DNA from: Sideroxydans sp.
Lineage (GTDB): Bacteria; Pseudomonadota; Gammaproteobacteria; Burkholderiales; Gallionellaceae
Length of the DNA: 64,000 nt
Direction: 5' to 3'
Assembly: GCA_013791855.1 (NCBI GenBank)
Contig: VMTA01000004.1
Span: forward strand, 156,371-220,370
Shown here: positions 1-5,948 of the stretch, piece by piece
Layout of the letters: each line of letters opens with the position of its first letter
How positions within the stretch are numbered: position 1 is the stretch's first letter
The notes under the pieces: model-generated
Told to the model about the DNA's origin: nothing
Databases searched by the model: none
Seen by the model: only the letters and a program-made list of their open reading frames with translations
Position numbers and translations under genes: made by a program

Positions 1-26
1 TCCCGGTGGAAGCGATCAAGCAGTAA
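1..26 (+). CDS. 3' end of an upstream gene (partial)
   Basis: Only the last seven codons would lie in the window. In frame 3 they read PVEAIKQ followed by TAA at 24-26. The reading points the same way as the old yellow enzyme gene that follows 58 bases later. Function cannot be judged, and a chance open frame is possible. Confidence 0.35.
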
Positions 27-34
27 AGAACAAG

Positions 35-56
35 CCGCCGGTCACGTGGCCGGCGG
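35..56 (+). terminator. GC-rich hairpin after the upstream gene
   Basis: CCGCCGG (35-41) pairs perfectly with CCGGCGG (50-56) around an 8-base loop. It sits just after the TAA at 24-26, where a terminator would be expected. No T-tract follows, so it may only be a 3'-end stabilising hairpin. Confidence 0.3.
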
Positions 57-84
57 GAAACAGAACAGCAACAAAGGAAACGAT

Positions 85-1152
85 ATGACGCAAACATTAT
101 TCACCCCGACCATGCTCGGCAAACTGCAACTCAAGAACCGCATCGTGATGGCGCCGATGACGCGCTCGCGCGCCACCGGCAACGTGCCGAACGAACTCAT
201 GGAAAAGTATTACGCGCTTCGTGTGGACGCGGGACTCATCATCACTGAAGGTACCTCGCCATCCGCCAATGGTCTGGGTTATGCACGTATCCCGGGGCTG
301 TTCTCAGGCGAGCAGGTGCAGGGATGGAAGAGGGTGAACGATGCGGTGCATGCCAAGGGCGGCAAGATTTTCGTGCAGTTGATGCACACCGGACGCGTCA
401 GCCATCCGGCCAATATGCAACCCGGAACCAGGATCGTCGCACCGTCAGCGGTCGCTTTAGCCGGTGATATGTGGACGGACAGCAACGGCATGCAGCCTTA
501 TCCTGCGCCGACCGAGATGAGCGAGGAAGACATCACCACCGCCATCGTCGAATATGCACAAGCATCGAAGAATGCTATCGCTGCCGGTTTCGATGGGGTT
601 GAGTTACATGCCGCGAACGGCTATCTGATCGATCAGTTCCTCAACACCGCCACCAACCAGCGCACCGACCAGTGGGGCGGCAGCGTGGAGAACCGTATCC
701 GCTTCGCGGTGGAAGTCGCCAAGGCCAGTGCGGCTGCGATCGGCGCGGATCGTATCGGTCTGCGAATCTCTCCCTACGGCGTGTTCAACGGCACTGCAGC
801 CGACGCCAAGATGGATGCGCTGTATCTGCGACTGGTCGAAGAACTGAATGCCATCGGTCTGGTTTACATCCATATCGTCGATCACAGCTCCATGGGCGCA
901 CCGGAAGTCAGCCCCGAGTTGAAGCAGAAGATACGCGCCAACTTCAAAGGAAAATACATCCTCTCCGGCGGCTACGATGCGGCGCGCGCCAATGCCGATC
1001 TCGATGCGCAAAAAGGCGATCTGGTCGCCTTCGGTCGCCCCTTCATCTCCAATCCCGATCTGGTGAGCAAGCTGCAAAGCGGTGCCGAGTTGACGCCGCC
1101 AGACATGGCGACGTTCTACACGCCGGGCGAGAAGGGTTACACCGACTACTGA
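85..1152 (+). CDS. Old yellow enzyme family alkene reductase
   Basis: This is an FMN-dependent NAD(P)H:flavin oxidoreductase of the old yellow enzyme family (NemA/XenB-like), which reduces activated C=C bonds of enones, maleimides or nitro compounds in the cytoplasm. The 355-residue length is normal for the family. The substrate-binding pair His175 and Asn178 lie in the motif ELHAANGYL, followed by the proton donor Tyr180 and the conserved NQRTDQWGGSVENR stretch; the phosphate-binding end is LVAFGRPFISNPDL. The start at 85 is chosen over an in-frame codon at 46 because it has AAAGGAAA just upstream and the family's usual N-terminus (LFTPTMLGKLQLKNRI). The stop overlaps the start of the next gene, so the two are probably co-translated. 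The physiological substrate is unknown. Confidence 0.93.
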   Translation: MTQTLFTPTMLGKLQLKNRIVMAPMTRSRATGNVPNELMEKYYALRVDAGLIITEGTSPSANGLGYARIPGLFSGEQVQGWKRVNDAVHAKGGKIFVQLMHTGRVSHPANMQPGTRIVAPSAVALAGDMWTDSNGMQPYPAPTEMSEEDITTAIVEYAQASKNAIAAGFDGVELHAANGYLIDQFLNTATNQRTDQWGGSVENRIRFAVEVAKASAAAIGADRIGLRISPYGVFNGTAADAKMDALYLRLVEELNAIGLVYIHIVDHSSMGAPEVSPELKQKIRANFKGKYILSGGYDAARANADLDAQKGDLVAFGRPFISNPDLVSKLQSGAELTPPDMATFYTPGEKGYTDY

Positions 1153-1373
1153 TGAAGCTGGTCCTCTACAGCACTTCGCATTGCCATCTGTGCGAGCAGG
1201 CAGAAGTCTTGCTCGCACAAATCGGTGTCGAGGCGGAACATGTCGATATCGTGGAGGACGACGCATTGCTGGAAAGCTATGGCACGCGCATCCCGGTGGT
1301 GAAGAGAATGGATGACGGCAGCGAACTCGGCTGGCCGTTCGATATCGAAGCCTTGCGCCGCTTCATCGCGTAA
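1152..1373 (+). CDS. Glutaredoxin-like thioredoxin-fold protein (DUF836 type)
   Basis: A 73-residue single-domain thioredoxin-fold protein. The N-terminal beta strand KLVLYSTSHC leads to a CHLC redox motif at residues 11-14. A cis-proline element (TRIPVVKR) follows near residue 47, and the C-terminus reads GWPFDIEALRRFIA. These features fit the small glutaredoxin-like family found beside many bacterial oxidoreductases. Its ATG shares one base with the stop of the upstream reductase (TGATG), so translation is coupled. The partner protein is unknown; a thiol-disulfide role is inferred from the CxxC motif only. It converges with the phnE gene, leaving three bases between the two stops. Confidence 0.8.
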   Translation: MKLVLYSTSHCHLCEQAEVLLAQIGVEAEHVDIVEDDALLESYGTRIPVVKRMDDGSELGWPFDIEALRRFIA

Positions 1374-1376
1374 GCG

Positions 1377-2174
1377 TTATTTCCCAGTCAGTCTGCGCCG
1401 TAGCCAGAAACTCACAGTATCCACCACGGTGATCATCAACAGCATCGCGATGATGACGGTGGCGGCTTGCTGCATCTGAAACAGCGAAAGATGATATTTC
1501 AGCATCTGTCCCAAACCACCGGCACCGACGATACCAAGGATGGCCGCCGCGCGGATGTTGTTCTCCCAGCGATACAGTGTGTACGACATCAACTGCGGCG
1601 CGATCTGCGGTAGCGCGGCATAGAAGAACGCACTCAGTGCACCGGCACCGTTCAGGCGCAGTGTGTCCTCGCATGCGGGTGGCAGATTCTCCAGCGCATC
1701 GGCGAACAATCTGCCGAGCACGCCGCTAGTGTGTATCGCCAATGCCAGCGTTCCCGCGAACGGCCCCAAACCTGCCGCGATCAGCAGGATCACCGCCCAC
1801 ACCAATTCGGGAATAGAACGCAATACATTGAGCGCCAATCGCACGATGCCACGTGCGACAGCGCCGAACCTGCCACTTGCAGGCAGCGCCAAAGCCAGAC
1901 CGACCACGAACGCGATGCCGGTGCCGAGCGCCGACATGGATAGCGTCTCCAATGTGCCTTCGGCAACGCGGATCAGGAACGGCACCGCCATCTCAGGTGG
2001 CGCAAAACCTTGCAGGAATTCCATGCTGGAACGCACCGCACTGGTGGTGAACAGTTCGCCCCATTTGATGTTCAAGGAATAGAAACTGGCAGCAATCAGC
2101 GCCAGCAGCCCGAGCAGCAAAGCCAGCGTGGCAGGCGCGATGACGGGCGGCGGAGCGGGGCGGCGACTATTCAT
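1377..2174 (-). CDS. phnE: PhnE-type ABC transporter permease (second copy)
   Basis: Inner-membrane permease of the phosphonate-type ABC importer family, 265 residues, with several hydrophobic segments. A BPD-transport inner-membrane signature is visible as LRSIPELVWAVILLIAAGLGPFAGTLAL in the middle, and the EAA-loop-like region EDTLRLNGAGALSAFFYAALPQ contacts the ATPase. It starts two bases beyond the stop of the other permease gene and is last in the phnD-phnC-phnE-phnE order. The two permeases are clearly related to each other but not identical, so they probably form a heterodimeric channel rather than being a frameshifted single gene. Substrate could be phosphonate, phosphite or another oxyanion. 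Confidence 0.88.
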   Translation of the reverse strand: MNSRRPAPPPVIAPATLALLLGLLALIAASFYSLNIKWGELFTTSAVRSSMEFLQGFAPPEMAVPFLIRVAEGTLETLSMSALGTGIAFVVGLALALPASGRFGAVARGIVRLALNVLRSIPELVWAVILLIAAGLGPFAGTLALAIHTSGVLGRLFADALENLPPACEDTLRLNGAGALSAFFYAALPQIAPQLMSYTLYRWENNIRAAAILGIVGAGGLGQMLKYHLSLFQMQQAATVIIAMLLMITVVDTVSFWLRRRLTGK

Positions 2175-2175
2175 C

Positions 2176-3003
2176 TCAGCCCAACTTCTTGCGCAGGAAA
2201 GTGCTGACCAGGTCGGCCCCGGCCACCAGCAACACGAAGATGATCAGCATGGTGGAAACTTCCGCACCCGCCAGCATCTTCATCGACTCATCCATGCGCT
2301 GGCCGATGCCGCCCGCGCCGACGAAGCCCATCACCACCGAACCGCGTATCGCGCATTCCCAGCGATAGGTGGTGTAAGACACCAACTCTGAACCCGCCGC
2401 AGGCAGCGCGCCATAGAACAAGGCTGACAGTCGGCTGCTACCGTTTTGCAGCAATGCTTCAGTGGCATGCGCTTCGGACGATTCCAATATCTCGGCATAG
2501 ACTTTGCCGAGCATGCCGCTGTAAGTCAGCGCGATAGCCAGCACGCCAGCGGTCGGGCCGAGGCCGACGATGCGCACCAGCAACAAAGCCCACACCAGCT
2601 CTGGCACGCTGCGCAACACGACCAACAACCAGCGCGCAGATTGTCGAACGAACGCACCCGCGATACGCATGCGACCCGACTCCAAGCGAGAGATGGACAA
2701 TGATTCCGTCGCCAGCAAAGTGAGCGGGATCGCGCCCAGCAAGGCCAGCGTGAGTCCGGCGGTAGCGATGGCGATAGTCTGCCAGGTGGCCTCCAGCATC
2801 AACAACAGAAAGTCGGAGGAATGCGCGGGCGGGAAGAAGCTCGACAGAAAGTACCAGGTCGCGTCCAGACTCTGCGCATCGAACAATATCCACGGCTTGA
2901 ATTCGCTGGCGACCAGCATCGGCCACAATACAATCAGCGCGATCAAGGTGGCGGTGATGCGCCCGCGCCAGGCCGGATCGGGATGGGCGGCACGCATCTT
3001 CAT
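2176..3003 (-). CDS. phnE: PhnE-type ABC transporter permease (first copy)
   Basis: A 275-residue inner-membrane permease homologous to the downstream gene. It shows the same core, LRSVPELVWALLLVRIVGLGPTAGVLA, and a C-terminal FVGAGGIGQRMDES element. Its ATG overlaps the stop of phnC by four bases (ATGA), indicating translational coupling. With PhnC as ATPase and PhnD as binding protein it completes a standard importer. Two consecutive permease genes are common in this transporter class. No phosphonate-degrading enzyme (C-P lyase or phosphonatase) lies in this window, so import alone is supported here. Confidence 0.88.
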   Translation of the reverse strand: MKMRAAHPDPAWRGRITATLIALIVLWPMLVASEFKPWILFDAQSLDATWYFLSSFFPPAHSSDFLLLMLEATWQTIAIATAGLTLALLGAIPLTLLATESLSISRLESGRMRIAGAFVRQSARWLLVVLRSVPELVWALLLVRIVGLGPTAGVLAIALTYSGMLGKVYAEILESSEAHATEALLQNGSSRLSALFYGALPAAGSELVSYTTYRWECAIRGSVVMGFVGAGGIGQRMDESMKMLAGAEVSTMLIIFVLLVAGADLVSTFLRKKLG

Positions 3004-3818
3004 GCGAAATGTGCTTCAGCCGGTTCGGGCGCGGGCGGAAGCGACTCACCCGACGCGTCCTGCTTCGCATTGCGATACAGCGCGGCAATCATCGCTTCCG
3101 TCACCGCTGCACGCGGCGAATCGAACACCACACGCCCATCGCGCAAACCGATGATGCGCGGAAAATATTCGAGCGCCAGTTCCACCTGATGCAGGCTGCA
3201 CACCAGCGTGGCGTTACGCGTCGTAGCTTCAGCTTGCAAGGTATGCAACGTCTGCCGCGACAAGGTCGGGTCGAGTGCGGACAGTGGCTCGTCCACTAGG
3301 AACGCATCGGCACTAGAAACCAACAAGCGAGCCATGCCGCAACGCTGACGTTCGCCGCCTGACAAACGATCCACGCGCGCATACAACTTGTCTTGCAGAT
3401 CGAAACGCGCCAACGCGTCGTACGCGACATCGGGATCGGCTGGCTTGATCAACGAAGCGATGGACTTCCAGAAACCCCATTGCGGCAAACGTCCGGCCAG
3501 TACCGCCGTCACCACACGCTGCCGTGGTGGCAGTGGCGGTGTCTGCGGTGCGAGGAACAGCCGGGCGCGCAACACATGGCGCGCCGCATGTTGCAGCGTC
3601 CACGGTTGCGTATCGAACACAGAGAACTCACCGGAAGTCGGCGGATGGGCGCAGGCTAACGTATGCAGCAAGGTCGTCTTGCCCGCACCCGAGGGGCCGA
3701 TCAAGGCGATCTGCTCGCCTTGTTCTATCGTCAGCGTCACTGCATTCAAAGCATGGCCCAAGTCGGCGTGCGCCGCCGAAGCATGGCGCACGCTGACTTC
3801 GCGTAATACGAACGACAT
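3000..3818 (-). CDS. phnC: PhnC-type ABC transporter ATP-binding protein
   Basis: The 272-residue nucleotide-binding subunit of the importer, acting on the cytoplasmic face of the membrane. Walker A is GPSGAGKTT near residue 40, the ABC signature is LSGGERQRCGMARLL, Walker B is DAFLVDEPLSALDP, and the H-loop is CSLHQVELAL. The C-terminus carries a short Pro/Glu/Ala-rich tail. The gene sits two bases after phnD and overlaps the first phnE by four bases, so the four genes form one operon. Assignment to the phosphonate family rests on this gene set rather than on substrate-specific residues. Confidence 0.9.
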   Translation of the reverse strand: MSFVLREVSVRHASAAHADLGHALNAVTLTIEQGEQIALIGPSGAGKTTLLHTLACAHPPTSGEFSVFDTQPWTLQHAARHVLRARLFLAPQTPPLPPRQRVVTAVLAGRLPQWGFWKSIASLIKPADPDVAYDALARFDLQDKLYARVDRLSGGERQRCGMARLLVSSADAFLVDEPLSALDPTLSRQTLHTLQAEATTRNATLVCSLHQVELALEYFPRIIGLRDGRVVFDSPRAAVTEAMIAALYRNAKQDASGESLPPAPEPAEAHFA

Positions 3819-3820
3819 GT

Positions 3821-4690
3821 TTACTTCAGCAGACCTGCGCTGCGAGCAGCAGTCTCGATCGCACTGTAGTTCTCAGCCTTGGTGCGGATGAAACTCGAAG
3901 CGCGTTGCAGATCGAGGATCGCTTTGTCGTGTGCATTGTTTGCATTCAGGTCGAGGAAAGCCTTGGCCAGCTTCTCGCGCAGCGCGGGAGCCATGTCGGA
4001 ACGTACGGTCCAGTTGTAATCGTAGTAGCCCGGTGTGGTGTAGAACACATGCACGGCTTTGGTATCGACCTTGCCTGCTGCCACAAGCTTGTTCCATACC
4101 GAGATGTTCAACGCACCCGCATCCACTTTGCCACCGGCAACCGCAGCGACGGTCGCATCATGCGCGCCGGAGAACGCGATACGCTTCATATCGTTTTCCG
4201 GGTTGATGTGCGCAGCCAGCAGGAAGGAACGCGGCATCAGGTGACCGGAAGTGGAAGACTCGGAACCAAAAGTGAAGGTCTTGCCTTTCAGGTCTTGCAG
4301 GCTGGTGATGTCGTTACGTGTGGTGATGAACACGGACTGGAACTTCTCGTCCTCAGCACGCTGCACCAGCGGGATCACCTTGTCGTGGCTGCGCACCTTG
4401 GCTTGCACGAAAGTGAAGCCGCCGAACCAGACCATGTCCAGTTTGTCGTTGATCAGACCTTCCACAGAAGCGGCGTAATCGGTGACGGGGGTAAACTCGA
4501 CCTTCATGCCCAGTTTCTTCTCCAGATACTCACCCAGCGGTTTGAACTTACGTTGCAACTCGGTCGGCGACTCGTCCGGGATGGCGGAAACGCGCAACAC
4601 CGGCTGGGCTTGAGACAAGCTGGCGGTCAGCAATGTGACCGAGGCGAAAGCGATAGCAAAGAATGCTTTGATGATTTTTGAAGAAGACAT
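3821..4690 (-). CDS. phnD: PhnD-like periplasmic substrate-binding protein
   Basis: A 289-residue periplasmic binding protein. An N-terminal signal peptide ends near residue 28 (ASLSQA then QPVLRVSAIPDE). The mature part has the PhnD-family layout: PLGEYLEKKLGMKVEFTPV, then DMVWFGGFTFVQA, a serine-rich ligand loop GSESSTSGHLMPR, and VAAVAGGKVDAGALN. It delivers the ligand to the two PhnE permeases. The opening RVSAIPDESPTELQRKF resembles, from memory, a PhnD subgroup proposed to bind selenium oxyanions, so phosphonate, phosphite and selenate are all open. The SD-like AAAGGG lies just before the ATG, and a leader of more than 200 bases with perfect hairpins precedes it. Confidence 0.85.
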   Translation of the reverse strand: MSSSKIIKAFFAIAFASVTLLTASLSQAQPVLRVSAIPDESPTELQRKFKPLGEYLEKKLGMKVEFTPVTDYAASVEGLINDKLDMVWFGGFTFVQAKVRSHDKVIPLVQRAEDEKFQSVFITTRNDITSLQDLKGKTFTFGSESSTSGHLMPRSFLLAAHINPENDMKRIAFSGAHDATVAAVAGGKVDAGALNISVWNKLVAAGKVDTKAVHVFYTTPGYYDYNWTVRSDMAPALREKLAKAFLDLNANNAHDKAILDLQRASSFIRTKAENYSAIETAARSAGLLK

Positions 4691-4747
4691 GACGACCCTT
4701 TAAGTTATGGGCGCCGACAGAGCAGGGGAAACAGAAATGACGAACGA

Positions 4748-4933
4748 CGTCCATGCAACATGGACGAAAAAAGCGAGTGCGTGCTTGCGATGCAAGCGCG
4801 GCGACAAAGCTTCGTACCTCATAGGATCTGCTGACCTGCACAGTGGCAGCGCGTTGATACGGCACATTCCATAGTTTCGGGATGATGCTAGCTACACGCG
4901 GACCGTCTGACCCGTTCCATACAAATGGAACGG
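4748..4933 (-). promoter_or_regulatory. Hairpin-rich leader upstream of phnD
   Basis: On the transcript of phnD this stretch can form three perfect hairpins. They are CCGTTCCAT/ATGGAACGG (4912-4920 with 4925-4933, 4-base loop), GCTTGC/GCAAGC (4783-4788 with 4792-4797) and CGTCCATG/CATGGACG (4748-4755 with 4759-4766). A run of six T on the transcript lies at 4772-4767, too far from the second hairpin for a standard terminator. A second ATGGAATG copy at 4868-4875 on the same transcript could compete for the first arm. I do not recognise a known riboswitch class. The rest of the gap from 4691 to about 5126 holds no convincing gene. Confidence 0.45.
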
Positions 4934-5126
4934 CGCTACGGCGAGCCAAGCAAAACCAGAAACGACAGCGGCGCGCAGTTTAACAGAGGTGGGGTGGGGA
5001 AGGTCGGGGCTGGCAGGATTTAGCTGCTGAAAGCTGTGATAGTGAATATTGAAATGCCTGAAAGCAGACGATGGCGGTCGGCAGAAACTAACCTATAAGA
5101 GACGCTCGACTTTCCCGATAACGGAC

Positions 5127-5196
5127 GGTCAACGTAGAAGTCACCGGCGCTGCGCGGCTTTATCGCGCAGCGTCCGTGTGGACTGCCGGATTGGGC
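5127..5196 (-). other. attC recombination site (integron cassette type)
   Basis: Read on the minus strand the site opens with R'' GCCCAAT (5196-5190) and closes with R' GTTGACC (5133-5127), each one base off the RYYYAAC/GTTRRRY consensus. Between them lie 5-base unpaired spacers (CCGGC and TCTAC). Next comes AGTC-C-CAC pairing GTG-ACT with one extrahelical C, then CGG pairing CCG with further extrahelical A residues on the same side. The centre is a 9-bp terminal stem CGCTGCGCG/CGCGCAGCG with loop ATAAAGC. Unpaired bases on one arm only, central spacers and a terminal stem are the known architecture of folded attC sites. The site directly follows the stop of the gene at 5212-5634, in the correct orientation. 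Confidence 0.78.
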
Positions 5197-5677
5197 GTTG
5201 TAGCCACATCCCTATCGACTTGCGCGGTTTGTGCATGACATTCGCTCTTCAATTAAGCGTTGCTCCTCGGCGCGCCTAGTGGTTTGTTCTTGCGCGGTTA
5301 GGGTTCGCCCTCGATATCTCTTTTCGAATTCTTCTGCGCGGCGGTTGCTCCCTGCAATGCACTCCTCTTCCTTCGCGACAGTGGCCGGCGGGATTGCCGT
5401 CCTGCTGGATCGACGGCAATCCTCATGACGCTGCGCAACAGCGGCAAGGGCAGCATTCATGCTCTTGGACCAAGCGAGGTACGCTTCCTGGTCATGTTTT
5501 GATGGAGGGTGGCTCTCCAACTCACTAATGATTCGATTTTGCTCTGCTTCGGCCTGGGCGTCACACTTGTTCTGAGCACTAGCGGTGAGTGGTATTAGCG
5601 CAATGAGGAGGAAGAGCGTGATGTGGTGTGTCATAGCGATCCTTTTAGAAATGATGAGCGAATTCTGCGATGCCCAA
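5133..5677 (-). mobile_element. Solitary integron gene cassette
   Basis: The proposed cassette runs on the minus strand from T5677, the first T in G|TTGGGC (5678-5672), to G5133, the G before TTGACC. The 5' boundary is a perfect GTTRRRY, 38 bases before the ATG of the only gene. The R'' element at the other end (GCCCAAT) is complementary to that same TTGGGC, as expected if both came from one circular cassette. Gene and attC have the canonical order and orientation. No integrase gene, attI or second attC was found, so this is a lone cassette, either a remnant array or an insertion at a secondary site. Confidence 0.65.
5212..5634 (-). CDS. Cassette-encoded secreted protein of unknown function
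   Basis: A 140-residue protein that I do not recognise. The chosen ATG at 5634 has AAAGGA seven bases upstream and begins a signal peptide (MTHHITLFLLIALIPLTASA, then QNKCDA), so export to the periplasm is likely. The mature part is charged and probably helical, rich in Glu, Gln and Arg, with four cysteines (KCDA, EDCRRS, EEECIAG, MSCTN) that could form two disulfides. An upstream in-frame start at 5709 would add 25 residues, crossing the proposed cassette boundary and burying the signal peptide, so it is not used. Base composition looks lower in GC than the flanking genes. Short exported proteins of unknown function are common cargo in integron cassettes. Confidence 0.7.
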   Translation of the reverse strand: MTHHITLFLLIALIPLTASAQNKCDAQAEAEQNRIISELESHPPSKHDQEAYLAWSKSMNAALAAVAQRHEDCRRSSRTAIPPATVAKEEECIAGSNRRAEEFEKRYRGRTLTAQEQTTRRAEEQRLIEERMSCTNRASR

Positions 5678-5948
5678 CAGTTGTTATAGAGCCCCATGGA
5701 TCCGGACATTTATTAATATAGAGACAGACACTTTTTGCACCTATCCTTCTGAACATTAAGCGCTTATTAATACCTCCGTCTCTTTATTACATTATTGATA
5801 AGGAGACGCAGGCCAAGAGTATTGGATCACAACGCCAAGTTTCAGCATATATGCCGAAATATCTATATCCGCCCTATATACCCGAAAGACCGCTTCTGGC
5901 CGATAGGCGAAGTCTATCCCTGAGTTCTCATCGCCGCAAAGCAGCCCT
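5678..5948. other. AT-rich gene-free stretch with palindromes
   Basis: I find no gene here. The stretch is clearly richer in A+T than its surroundings. It contains a hairpin with an 11-bp stem including one G-T pair (CGTCTCTTTAT 5777-5787 with ATAAGGAGACG 5798-5808), and a 20-base near-perfect palindrome at 5840-5859 centred on GCATATATGC. It also has the palindrome TAAGCGCTTA (5757-5766) and a 9-base direct repeat TTATTAATA at 5710-5718 and 5764-5772. It lies between the shortened relA and the gene cassette and may mark a rearrangement junction or carry the cassette gene's promoter. Confidence 0.5.

Noticed and set aside
604..1266. Long minus-strand frame inside the old yellow enzyme gene, and many similar long frames opposite murE, murF, murC, trpE and secA
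   Set aside because: They mirror GC-rich codon use of the real genes and show Arg/His/Gln-rich shadow composition with no domain features.
1377..3003. The two adjacent phnE genes as one gene broken by a frameshift
   Set aside because: Each has its own full set of permease features and a complete start and stop; paired permeases are normal in this family.
4765..4797. Terminator in the phnD leader (hairpin GCTTGC/GCAAGC plus six T)
   Set aside because: Ten bases separate the stem from the T-run, too far for intrinsic termination.
4548..4949. 133-codon minus-strand frame upstream of and overlapping phnD
   Set aside because: It runs through the hairpin-rich leader and into phnD in another phase, without SD or recognisable protein features.
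4950..4970. CTGTCGT upstream of phnD as half of a Pho box
   Set aside because: No second 7-mer at 11-base spacing is present.
4978..4984. GTTAAAC on the minus strand, a possible boundary of a second gene cassette next to the first
   Set aside because: No matching R'' or foldable attC stem lies between 4984 and 5132, and no gene fits.
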